NCBI GenBank assembly: GCA_035629775.1
Contig: DASPHG010000058.1
Coordinates: forward strand, 1 to 12,984
Source of the DNA: DASPHG01 sp035629775
Lineage (GTDB): Bacteria > Actinomycetota > Thermoleophilia > Solirubrobacterales > Thermoleophilaceae
Direction: 5' to 3'
Length of the DNA stretch: 12,984 nt
Positions 1 to 7,013 of the stretch are shown here, piece after piece. Position numbers and translations under genes: made by a program. Within the stretch, counting starts at the first letter, position 1. Every line of letters starts with the position of its first letter. Under the pieces are notes generated by a model that did no database searches, had not been told where the DNA came from, and saw nothing but the letters and a program-made list of their open reading frames with translations.

Positions 1-2
1 CG

Positions 3-302
3 CCGCACCGCCGGCACCTCGACCGCGGCCCGGGCCGGCACGCCCCGACCGCCGACGCCCCCGCACCCCGCGGCGTGCGTGGCGCTCCGGCCGACGCCGC
101 CGGCCCGGCCCCGGCAGCGCCGGCACACCCACGCGACGCCCTGCCCGAGCGGAGCGGCGGGCTCGACCTCGGCTGGCTCGCCGCGTGCATCGGGCTCATC
201 GCGGCGGCCGCGCTGCTCGCCCGACCCGGCGGCGACCGCCGCGACCGTCCCACGGCCCGCGCCGTGTTCGCGACCCTCCTGCGGGCGGGATCGCGAGGGT
301 GA
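3..302 (+). CDS. 3' end of an unrecognised protein with a C-terminal membrane segment (5' partial)
   Basis: The frame is open from the window edge to a TGA at 300-302, and almost every third codon position is G or C, as in the confident genes here; the other two frames give Arg/Pro-rich shadows. The visible part is about 99 residues. A low-complexity Pro/Ala/Arg/His-rich stretch comes first, then one strongly hydrophobic segment (LGWLAACIGLIAAAALLARP), then a short basic tail rich in Arg. This looks like an extracytoplasmic protein whose disordered linker ends in a single membrane anchor. A GTG at 75 could be a start, but the coding pattern continues upstream of it, so I treat the gene as truncated by the window. 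I recognise no family. It ends 23 bases before metG on the same strand. Confidence 0.55.
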   Translation, partial: PHRRHLDRGPGRHAPTADAPAPRGVRGAPADAAGPAPAAPAHPRDALPERSGGLDLGWLAACIGLIAAAALLARPGGDRRDRPTARAVFATLLRAGSRG

Positions 303-309
303 GCGCCAG

Positions 310-315
310 TAGCCT
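310..315 (+). promoter_or_regulatory. possible -10 element of metG (TAGCCT)
   Basis: TAGCCT fits TANNNT and lies 10 bases before the metG ATG, with no Shine-Dalgarno sequence between them. A transcript from here would have a leader of only a few bases. The spacing is looser than the exact 6 bases seen before the genes at 7014, 8455 and 11433, and I see no clear -35 box, so this call is weak. Confidence 0.3.
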
Positions 316-325
316 TGGCACCCCG

Positions 326-1843
326 ATGGGCTACTACATCACCACGCCGATCTACTACGTGAACGCGGAGCCGCATCTCGGCCACGCGTACACGACGATC
401 GCCGCCGACGTCCTCGCGCGTCATATGCGCCAGCGGGGCGAGGACGTCTTCTTCCTCACGGGCACGGACGAGCACGGCGAGCCGGTCGCCTTCGCCGCGG
501 AGAAGGAGGGCATCACCCCGCGCGAGCTCGCCGACCGGAACGCCGAGCGGTTCAAGGCGGTCTCGGAGCTCGTGAACGCGACCAACGACTTCTTCATCCG
601 CACCTCCGACCCGCGACACGTCGCGAAGGTCCAGGAGGTGCTCCAGCGCGTGCACGACGCCGGGCACGTCTACAAGGGCGCCTACGAGGGCTTCTACTGC
701 CCCCGCTGCGCGGACTTCAAGTCGGACGCCGAGCTGATCGAGGGCAACAAGTGCCCCATCCACCTGATCGAGCTCGAGCGCGAGCAGGAGGAGAACTGGT
801 TCTTCCGCCTGTCGAGCTTCCAGGAGCCGCTCGAGCGCCTGTTCGAGGAGCGCCCCGACTGGATCCTGCCGCGCAAGCGCTACAACGAGGCGCTCTCGTT
901 CGTCAAGCAGGGGCTGAACGACATCTCTCTCACCCGCGCGCGGATCACCTGGGGCGTGCCCGTCCCCTGGGACGAGGGCCACGTCTTCTACGTCTGGTTC
1001 GACGCGCTCCTCAACTACTACACGGCGCTCTCGTTCGCGCGCGAGGGCGAGGACCTGACCGAGCGGTTCTGGCCCGCGACCGTCCACGTGATGGCGAAGG
1101 ACATCCTCAAGTTCCACACGGTGTTCTGGCCGGCGCTCCTGATGGCCGCCGACATCGAGCTGCCGAAACTCGACTTCATCCACGGCTACCTCCTGATGGA
1201 CGAGCACAAGATGTCCAAGTCGCTCGGGAACGTGGTTGACCCGTTCCGGATCGTCGAGCTGTACGGCGCCGATGCGCTGCGCTACTACGTGCTCCGCGAG
1301 GTCAGCTTCGGCGAGGACGGCTCGATCTCGACCGAGGGCTTCGAGCGCCGCTACACGAGCGAGCTGGCGAACGAGTACGGCAACCTGGCGAGCCGTTCGA
1401 TCGCGATGATCGCGAAGTACCGTGACGGCGTCGTGCCGGATGCCGAGGCGCCCGCCGAGGTGGTGGCCGCATTCGCGGAGGCGCCGGCCCGTGTGATCGA
1501 GCGCCTCGACAGCGTCGAGCTGACGGCCGCGCTCGACGAGATCTGGACCCTCGTCCGGCGCCTGAACGCGTTCGTCCAGGAGGAGCAGCCGTGGCAGCTC
1601 GCCAAGGACGAGGGACAGGCGGGCCGCCTCGACTCCGCGCTCTACACGCTCGCGGAGGGGCTGCGCGTGGTCTCACTCCTGCTCGTCCCTTTCATTCCGG
1701 AGGCGACGGACAAGCTGCTCGGCGCCCTCGGCCAGTCCGACCGCACGCTCGAGTCGGCGCGCTTCGGGTCGGTCGGCGGCGGCGCCCGCCTCGAATCGCT
1801 CGGGCCTCTGTTTCCGAGGGTCGAGGCGCCCGAGCCCGCCTGA
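326..1843 (+). CDS. metG: Methionyl-tRNA synthetase
   Basis: This cytoplasmic class I synthetase charges tRNA-Met with methionine. The start is ATG 326 (MGYYITTPIYYVNAEPHLGH), which places the family's conserved N-terminus at residue 1; the in-frame ATG at 185 would add an Arg-rich tail that overlaps the upstream gene. Visible motifs are the HIGH-type signature HLGH at 17-20, a single zinc knuckle C125-x2-C128-x14-C143-x2-H146, and KMSKS at 295-299 followed by LGN. An alpha-helical anticodon-binding domain runs from about 360 to the end. At 505 residues it lacks the C-terminal EMAP/Trbp111-like tRNA-binding domain of longer MetRS forms, and the single knuckle resembles the Thermus-type arrangement. 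It stops one base before the next gene, so the two are probably co-transcribed. Confidence 0.97.
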   Translation: MGYYITTPIYYVNAEPHLGHAYTTIAADVLARHMRQRGEDVFFLTGTDEHGEPVAFAAEKEGITPRELADRNAERFKAVSELVNATNDFFIRTSDPRHVAKVQEVLQRVHDAGHVYKGAYEGFYCPRCADFKSDAELIEGNKCPIHLIELEREQEENWFFRLSSFQEPLERLFEERPDWILPRKRYNEALSFVKQGLNDISLTRARITWGVPVPWDEGHVFYVWFDALLNYYTALSFAREGEDLTERFWPATVHVMAKDILKFHTVFWPALLMAADIELPKLDFIHGYLLMDEHKMSKSLGNVVDPFRIVELYGADALRYYVLREVSFGEDGSISTEGFERRYTSELANEYGNLASRSIAMIAKYRDGVVPDAEAPAEVVAAFAEAPARVIERLDSVELTAALDEIWTLVRRLNAFVQEEQPWQLAKDEGQAGRLDSALYTLAEGLRVVSLLLVPFIPEATDKLLGALGQSDRTLESARFGSVGGGARLESLGPLFPRVEAPEPA

Positions 1844-1844
1844 G

Positions 1845-2909
1845 ATGGCGGGCCTGGCCACGGCTCTCGCGGTCGCCGCGGCCGGCGTCGGCGGCGCGCA
1901 CGCCGACAGCGCGGTCAACGAGCTGACTGCCCGCCAGCTCGCCGGTCAGCGCGTGGTCGCCGGCTTCAGCGGCCCGCAGCCGCCGCGCGAGCTTCGGCGC
2001 CGGATCCGCCGCGGCCACGTCGGCGGCGTGATCCTCTTCGGGCAGAACGTGCGCAGCAAGCGGCAGGTGCGGCGCGTCGTGCGCCGGCTGGAGCGCGTGC
2101 GCCGCCCGGCCGGACTGCGTGCGCCGCTATTCGTGATGGTCGACCAGGAGGGCGGGCCGGTGCTCCGGATCCCGGGCGGGCCGCACCGCTCCGCCGCCGA
2201 GATCGGGGCGACCGGGAAGCGCCGCGCGGCGCGCCATGCCGGACGAGTGGCGGGCCGGAACCTGCACGCCGCCGGCGCGAACGTGAACCTGGCACCGGTT
2301 GCCGACGTTGCGCGCCCGGACAGCGCGATGGAGCGCGAGCGACGTACGTACGGCCGCCGGCCCGGCAAGGTCGCGCGGTTCGCGAGCGCGTTCGCCGCGG
2401 GGGTTCGCGCGGAGGGCGTGCTGCCGAGCGCGAAGCACTTCCCCGGCTTCGGCGCAGCGTCCGCGAACACCGACAACCGGCCGGTCACGATCCGGACCGG
2501 GCGCAAGAAGCTCCGGCGGGTGGACTACCGCCCGTATCGCGCGCTCTTCGCCCGTGGGCTGCGGCTCGTGATGCTGAGCACGGCCATCTACCGTGCGCTC
2601 GACCGCGGGACCCCGGCCGCGTTCTCGTACCGCGTCGCCACACGCGAGCTCCGCGGGCATCTCGGCTTCCGCGGCGTCTCGATGACGGACGCGATCGGCA
2701 CGCCGGCCACGGCGCCCTTCGGATCGCCGCCGCGGGCGGGCGTGCGCGCCGCTCGCGCCGGGGTGGACCTCATGCTGTTCGTCTCGTACGAGACGGGCAA
2801 GGCGGGCACGCGCACGCTCGCGCGCGCGATCCGGACCGGGCGGCTGAAGCGCTCGCGCGCCGAGCGGTCGGTCCAGCGCATCCTTCGCGTCAGGCGGAGC
2901 ATCGGGTGA
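1845..2909 (+). CDS. Secreted glycoside hydrolase family 3 protein, NagZ-like (variant active site)
   Basis: This is a GH3 N-terminal TIM-barrel domain of the beta-N-acetylhexosaminidase type, 354 residues, close to NagZ (about 340). Recognisable blocks are VDQEGG at 99-104, NLAPVADV, KHFPG at 197-201, and the nucleophile region SMTDAIG with Asp282. Residues 1-20 form a hydrophobic Ala-rich leader ending in AHA, a plausible signal peptide although its n-region has no basic residue, so export is likely but not certain. Typical NagZ has PGHG-x4-D-S/T-H, which carries the Asp-His dyad; here the same stretch reads PGFGAASANTD, so Asp becomes Asn, His becomes Asp, and the PGHG His becomes Phe. Hydrolase activity on muropeptide or other GlcNAc glycans is therefore family inference. 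The ATG lies one base after the metG stop with no clear ribosome site, suggesting coupling. Confidence 0.88.
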   Translation: MAGLATALAVAAAGVGGAHADSAVNELTARQLAGQRVVAGFSGPQPPRELRRRIRRGHVGGVILFGQNVRSKRQVRRVVRRLERVRRPAGLRAPLFVMVDQEGGPVLRIPGGPHRSAAEIGATGKRRAARHAGRVAGRNLHAAGANVNLAPVADVARPDSAMERERRTYGRRPGKVARFASAFAAGVRAEGVLPSAKHFPGFGAASANTDNRPVTIRTGRKKLRRVDYRPYRALFARGLRLVMLSTAIYRALDRGTPAAFSYRVATRELRGHLGFRGVSMTDAIGTPATAPFGSPPRAGVRAARAGVDLMLFVSYETGKAGTRTLARAIRTGRLKRSRAERSVQRILRVRRSIG

Positions 2910-3637
2910 TCGACACCCACTGCCACCTTGAGATGTGCGACGAGGAGGCCGTTCGCACCCACGGCCTCGCCCGCGTCGCGACCGTCGGCATCGACGAAGA
3001 CGCGGTGGCGCGCGCCCTCGCCTTCGCGGACGCGCGCGAGGAGGTCTTCGCGATCGTCGGCCGGCACCCCAACTCCGCCACCGGATTCACGGATGCTCAC
3101 CTCGACGCGATCGAGCGGGCGGCTCAGCATCCGAAGGCGGTCGCCGTCGGCGAGACGGGCCTCGACTACTACCGCGACCACGCCGGCCGGGACGACCAGC
3201 GGCGCGCCTTCGAGGCCCAGATCGAGCTGGCGCGCGCGCTCGGGAAGCCGCTCGTGATCCACACCCGTGCGGCCGAGGACGACACGCTCGCGACGCTCGC
3301 CGCCCGCGCCGACGGCGTGGCCGTCGTGATGCACTGCTTCTCGATGCCCGACCGCCTCGACGAGTGCGTCGACCGCGGCTACATGTGCTCGTTCGCGGGG
3401 AACGTGACCTACCCCAAGGCGACCGACCTCCAGGCCGCGGCCGCGCGCGTGCCCGACGAGCTGCTCCTGGTCGAAACGGACGCTCCCTTCCTCGCGCCCC
3501 AGCCGGTGCGCGGGCAGCAGAACGCGCCCGGGAACGTCGTGCACACCGCCCGCCGCGTCGCCGAGCTGCGCGGCGTCGCCTACGAGGAGCTCGAGTCGCT
3601 CGTCGAGGCGAACGCGGCGCGCGTCTTCGGCTGGTGA
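2906..3637 (+). CDS. tatD: TatD-family metal-dependent deoxyribonuclease/hydrolase
   Basis: This cytoplasmic TIM-barrel metallohydrolase belongs to the TatD family, whose members act as 3'-5' exonucleases or DNases. All metal ligands are visible: His5 and His7 in DTHCHL, Glu83 in GETGLDYY, His119 in VIHTR, His143 in MHCFS, and Asp192 in VETDAPFLAP. At 243 residues it is slightly shorter than the usual 250-265. The GTG start at 2906 overlaps the preceding TGA as GTGA and has a GGAG at 2896-2899 six bases upstream, which fixes the start; the next residues (IDTHCHL) are the family N-terminus. In Actinobacteria tatD commonly follows metG and precedes rsmA, as here. Confidence 0.95.
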   Translation: MIDTHCHLEMCDEEAVRTHGLARVATVGIDEDAVARALAFADAREEVFAIVGRHPNSATGFTDAHLDAIERAAQHPKAVAVGETGLDYYRDHAGRDDQRRAFEAQIELARALGKPLVIHTRAAEDDTLATLAARADGVAVVMHCFSMPDRLDECVDRGYMCSFAGNVTYPKATDLQAAAARVPDELLLVETDAPFLAPQPVRGQQNAPGNVVHTARRVAELRGVAYEELESLVEANAARVFGW

Positions 3638-4443
3638 GCCGACAGGGGAGCATCCGGCGCCTGCGCGAGTTCGGGGTGCGCCCGAACCGGGAGCTGGGAC
3701 AGAACTTCCTCGTCGACGACAACGTCCTGCGGCTGGTCGGCGAGGCGGCGGAGCTCGGGGGAGAGGACGTCGTGCTGGAGGTGGGCGGGGGGTTGGGCGT
3801 CCTCTCCGAGCACCTCGCGCCGCGCGTGCGCCATCTGCACGTGGTGGAGGTGGACCGGTCGCTCGAGCCGCCGCTGCGCGACGCGGTCGGGCAGTGCGAG
3901 AACGTCTCGCTGCACTTCGCCGACGCCGTGCGGCTGGACCTCGGCGAGCTGCGCCCGCCGCCCGACAAGGTGGTGGCGAACCTGCCGTACGGGGTCGCGG
4001 CGACCGTGATCCTGAGGGTGCTCGAGGAGCTGCCCGACGTACGGCTGGTCGTCGCGATGGTCCAGCTCGAGGTCGGGCGCCGGCTGGCCGCCGCACCGGG
4101 GTCGAAGGAATACGGCGCCACCAGCGTGCTCGCGCAGCTCGCGGCGGAGGTGAAGGTGCTGCGGCGCATCTCCCCGAACGTCTTCCACCCGGTGCCGAAC
4201 GTCGACTCGGCACTCGTGCGGCTCACGCGCACCGCGCCGCCGCCGGACCCTCGGGTGGCCGAGCTCGTCCACGCCGCGTTCGCGCACAGGCGCAAGGCGC
4301 TGCCGCGCTCGCTCGCACACGCCGGAGGGGACCGGGAGCGAGCACAGGCGGCGCTCGTCGAGATCGGCCATCCGCCGGACGCGCGCGCCGAGCGCCTGTC
4401 GCCGGCGGACTTCCGGCGGCTCGCGGACATACTGCGCGCGTGA
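3634..4443 (+). CDS. rsmA: 16S rRNA (adenine1518-N6/adenine1519-N6)-dimethyltransferase
   Basis: RsmA (KsgA) dimethylates two adjacent adenosines in the 3'-terminal hairpin of 16S rRNA late in 30S assembly, using S-adenosylmethionine. Visible motifs are LGQNFL at 21-26, the SAM-binding loop EVGGGLG at 49-55 (usually EIGPGLG), the catalytic NLPY at 116-119, and VPNVDSALVRL near the C-terminal domain. The protein is 269 residues, normal for the family. The GTG at 3634 overlaps the tatD stop (GTGA). It gives a short N-terminus before the conserved LGQNF block, whereas the much longer open frame upstream is Arg-rich shadow within tatD. No Shine-Dalgarno sequence is evident, so translation probably depends on coupling to tatD. 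Confidence 0.95.
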   Translation: MSRQGSIRRLREFGVRPNRELGQNFLVDDNVLRLVGEAAELGGEDVVLEVGGGLGVLSEHLAPRVRHLHVVEVDRSLEPPLRDAVGQCENVSLHFADAVRLDLGELRPPPDKVVANLPYGVAATVILRVLEELPDVRLVVAMVQLEVGRRLAAAPGSKEYGATSVLAQLAAEVKVLRRISPNVFHPVPNVDSALVRLTRTAPPPDPRVAELVHAAFAHRRKALPRSLAHAGGDRERAQAALVEIGHPPDARAERLSPADFRRLADILRA

Positions 4444-5243
4444 TCGAAGAGCGGGCGCCGGCGAAGGTCAACCTGCTGCTGCACGTCGGGCGCCTCCGCG
4501 ACGACGGGCTGCACGAGCTGTGCTCGCTGTTCGCCTCGCTCGACCTGCACGACACGCTCGCGATTGAGGAGGCGGACGCCGACGCGGTCGTCTGCGAGGG
4601 GGTCGCCGGGCCCAACCTGGCGCTCGCGGCCATCGAGCGGTTTCGGACGGAGGCCGCGCCGGAACTGCCGCCGCTGCGGGTCACGATCGAGAAGCGCATC
4701 CCGGTGGCGGCCGGAATGGGTGGCGGGAGCGCGGACGCCGCGGCCGTCCTCCGGGCCGCGAACCGGATCGCCGGCGAGCCGCTCACCGCCGACGCGCTGC
4801 GCGCCCTGGGCGCGGGGATCGGGGCCGACGTGCCGAGCCAGGTGGAACCGAGGCATGCGCTGGTGACGGGCGCCGGCGAGGTGGTGGAGCCGGTGGGCCT
4901 GCCGCCCATGACGCTGCTGCTCGTGCCCGATGCCCACGGGCTCTCGACGGCTGACGTCTATGCCGAGGCCGACCGGATCGGCTCGACGCGGGCCGAGCTC
5001 GACCGCGACGGCGTTCGCGAACTTGCGGCGCGGCCGCTCGCCGAGCTGGCGTCCGTGCTCGCGAACGACCTCGAGCCCGCGGCGCTGTCGCTGCGCCCCG
5101 AGCTGGGCGAGCGGCTCGAGCGCCTGCGTGCCGCCGGCCCGCTGGCCGCACGGGTGACCGGATCCGGCCCTACCGTCTTCGGGGTGTTCCGCGCGGGCGA
5201 GGCACCCGACATCGACGGCACGATCCGCGCCGAGGTGGCGTGA
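4440..5243 (+). CDS. ispE: 4-diphosphocytidyl-2-C-methyl-D-erythritol kinase
   Basis: IspE phosphorylates CDP-methylerythritol in the MEP pathway, supplying IPP/DMAPP for undecaprenyl carrier, quinones and other isoprenoids. It is a GHMP-family kinase. Visible features are APAKVNLLLHV with the active-site Lys9, the ATP loop PVAAGMGGGSADAA around 87-101, the catalytic Asp130 in GADVP, and the third GHMP motif VTGSGPTVFG near the C-terminus. At 267 residues it is somewhat short (family 280-310). After GADVP the usual Gly-containing turn is replaced by EPRH, a variant noted in the findings. GTG 4440 overlaps the rsmA stop as GTGA; the motif begins at residue 6, so no earlier start is needed. The rsmA–ispE pairing is widespread in Actinobacteria. 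Confidence 0.94.
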   Translation: MIEERAPAKVNLLLHVGRLRDDGLHELCSLFASLDLHDTLAIEEADADAVVCEGVAGPNLALAAIERFRTEAAPELPPLRVTIEKRIPVAAGMGGGSADAAAVLRAANRIAGEPLTADALRALGAGIGADVPSQVEPRHALVTGAGEVVEPVGLPPMTLLLVPDAHGLSTADVYAEADRIGSTRAELDRDGVRELAARPLAELASVLANDLEPAALSLRPELGERLERLRAAGPLAARVTGSGPTVFGVFRAGEAPDIDGTIRAEVA

Positions 5244-6781
5244 GCCACCGCCCGAGCCGCCGGCAGCTGATCGCCGGCCTGGTCGTGGTCGCGATCGGCG
5301 TCGCGGTGTATGCGAGCGGCGTCCTCTCCGACCTACCGGACCCGGAGACGCTGATCGAGGACCTGGCCGAGGCGCTCGGCCGCTGGACCTATGCGCTCGT
5401 CGCGGGCCTCGCCTTCCTGGAGACGGGGGCGTTCGTCGGCCTGATCGCGCCCGGCGAGTTCACGGTCATCCTGGGCGGCGTCATCGCCGGCCAGGGCGAG
5501 ATCAACGTGATGGTCCTGCTGGCGCTCACCTGGTTCTCCGCCTTCCTCGGCGACACGACCAGCTTCGTGATCGGGGCGCGCCTGGGCCGCGGGTTCCTCG
5601 AGCGGAACGGGCCGCGGGTGAAGATCACGCCGGAGCGGCTCACGCTGGTCGAGGGCTACTTCGCCCGCCACGGCGGCAAGACGATCCTGATCGGGCGCTT
5701 CATCGGCCTCGTGCGGGCGCTCGCGCCGTTCATCGCCGGGTCGTCGAAGATGCCCTACCGCCGCTTTGCCCCGTACAGCATCATCGGGACGGGGCTGTGG
5801 GCGACCACCTTCGTCCTGCTCGGCTACTTCTTCTGGCGGTCCTTCGAGGAGGTCGCGGGGATCGCCGGCCGCGCGACGGTGGGCTTCGGGATCGTGGTCG
5901 GCGCCATCGTGGCGGTCGTCTACTGCTACCGCCGGCTGCGCAAGGAGGACGAGCGGCGCCGGCTCGCCGCATGGTTCGACCGGCAGGGCCGGCGGCCGCT
6001 CCTGCGGCCGGTCGCCGCGGTCATCCGGCCGCTTTGGCGGCGAGTACTCATGCCCGCCGCGCGGGCGCTCGGGCCGCCGGTGCGCTTCGTGGGCGACCGC
6101 ATCACGCCTGGCGGGCTCGGGATCGAGCTGACCACGACCCTGGCGATCGCGAGCGTCGGCGGCTTCGTCTTCATCGCATACGCGGACGAGCTGCTCGCGC
6201 GGCCCGGGCTGACCCCGGCCGACAGCGAGGTCGTCGACCTGGCGCGCGATCTCGAGACCGACTGGCTCGTCGACATCGCACGCGTCGTCACGGACCTCGG
6301 CTCGCTACCGGTCGTCCTGACGCTGCTCGCCGTCGCCGTGGGGCTCCTCATCTGGCACCGGCGCCGCCTCGAGCTGAGCGTCCTCGTGATCGGGGTCGCG
6401 GCGATCTACGCCGGCGTCCACCTCGCGAAGGCCGGCATCGACCGCCCGCGGCCGCCGCAGCCGCTCGACAATACGAGCGGGTCGGCGTTCCCGAGCGGGC
6501 ACGCGGCGTATGGGGTGGTGTACGTCGCGATGGCCGTGATCGGCGCGCGCGTCCTGCCCGGGCTGGCGAGCCGCGCGGCGCTCGTGGTGGTGGCGATCGT
6601 GGTCGCGGCGGTGATCGGAGCCACGCGTGTCTACCTGCGCGCGCACTACTGGTCCGACGTCGTCGGCGGCTGGGCGCTCGGCGGGGCCGTCTTCGGGCTG
6701 GTGGCGATGCTCGCGCTTCTCATCTCCTACATCCGGCACAATGGCCGCGCGGATGGACCTGACCAACCCGGGCACCACTGA
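5240..6781 (+). CDS. DedA-family transporter fused to a PAP2-family lipid phosphatase
   Basis: This is a 513-residue polytopic membrane protein with two domains. The N-terminal DedA/SNARE-associated (VTT) domain, about residues 45-230, shows Glu61, PGEF at 71-74, GDTTSFVIG from 104, and the RFIGLVRALAPFIAG block from 153. A basic linker (about 234-290, many Arg) follows, then a PAP2 phosphatase domain with all three motifs: K397-x6-RP, PSGH at 418-421, and R463-x5-H469-x3-D473. DedA proteins are established polyprenyl-phosphate transporters, and membrane PAP2 proteins commonly dephosphorylate undecaprenyl pyrophosphate. Carrier recycling (C55-PP to C55-P, then flipping inward) is the likely combined role, but this is inference from the domains. 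The GTG at 5240 overlaps the ispE stop; GAGGTGG at 5232-5238 resembles a ribosome site. Other PAP2 lipid substrates remain possible. Confidence 0.92.
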   Translation: MSHRPSRRQLIAGLVVVAIGVAVYASGVLSDLPDPETLIEDLAEALGRWTYALVAGLAFLETGAFVGLIAPGEFTVILGGVIAGQGEINVMVLLALTWFSAFLGDTTSFVIGARLGRGFLERNGPRVKITPERLTLVEGYFARHGGKTILIGRFIGLVRALAPFIAGSSKMPYRRFAPYSIIGTGLWATTFVLLGYFFWRSFEEVAGIAGRATVGFGIVVGAIVAVVYCYRRLRKEDERRRLAAWFDRQGRRPLLRPVAAVIRPLWRRVLMPAARALGPPVRFVGDRITPGGLGIELTTTLAIASVGGFVFIAYADELLARPGLTPADSEVVDLARDLETDWLVDIARVVTDLGSLPVVLTLLAVAVGLLIWHRRRLELSVLVIGVAAIYAGVHLAKAGIDRPRPPQPLDNTSGSAFPSGHAAYGVVYVAMAVIGARVLPGLASRAALVVVAIVVAAVIGATRVYLRAHYWSDVVGGWALGGAVFGLVAMLALLISYIRHNGRADGPDQPGHH

Positions 6782-6983
6782 GATCGCCATCGCCGTCGCT
6801 TCGCCGCTCGTCCTGGCGGCGTACATCGGCCTCATCGTGATCCCCGCCTGGACCTCGTACGGTCGGTGGTGGGAGCGCTTCGCGGCGACGTTCCTGACGG
6901 TCTACATCCTGCTCGCGCTCGTCGGGGTAGGAGTCGCGATCGGACTCGGGATCATCTACACGTACGACCAGTGGGCCGCGTAG
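6741..6983 (+). CDS. Small two-helix membrane protein, unrecognised
   Basis: This 80-residue protein starts at ATG 6741, or is 76 residues from ATG 6753. It has a short polar N-terminus (MDLTNPGTTE), a first hydrophobic helix at about 13-32, a short basic/aromatic loop (YGRWWERF), a second long helix at about 47-72, and a short tail YTYDQWAA. I do not recognise a family. Third positions in this frame are G/C-rich both inside the overlap and after 6781, where no other plus-strand gene competes, which supports it as real. Its start lies inside the last 41 bases of the DedA–PAP2 gene, so it is probably co-translated with it. A role as a small partner of that enzyme is possible from position alone. 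Confidence 0.7.
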   Translation: MAARMDLTNPGTTEIAIAVASPLVLAAYIGLIVIPAWTSYGRWWERFAATFLTVYILLALVGVGVAIGLGIIYTYDQWAA

Positions 6984-7001
6984 CGGCCTGGCGTTCGTTC
7001 C

Positions 7002-7007
7002 TACAAT
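7002..7007 (+). promoter_or_regulatory. -10 element for the pucR-type gene (TACAAT), leaderless geometry
   Basis: TACAAT is a near-consensus -10 hexamer ending exactly 6 bases before ATG 7014, so transcription starting at the canonical distance would begin at the A of the start codon. No Shine-Dalgarno sequence is present in the 30-base gap after 6983, and no convincing -35 hexamer is seen. Confidence 0.6.
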
Positions 7008-7013
7008 CCCGTC

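Noticed and set aside
140..240. A sortase-type LPxTG anchor in the upstream partial gene (LPERSGG before a hydrophobic segment)
   Set aside because: LPERS does not match LPxTG, and the tail after the helix is over 20 residues, too long for a sorting signal.
185..325. Extended metG start at ATG 185
   Set aside because: It adds an Arg-rich stretch that overlaps the upstream coding frame. The MetRS N-terminus fits ATG 326 exactly.
2588..4937. Long minus-strand open frames of 541 and 616 codons opposite tatD, rsmA and ispE
   Set aside because: They are Arg/Pro/Ala/Ser-rich, match no family and oppose genes with intact motifs. High GC removes stop codons, so these are shadows.
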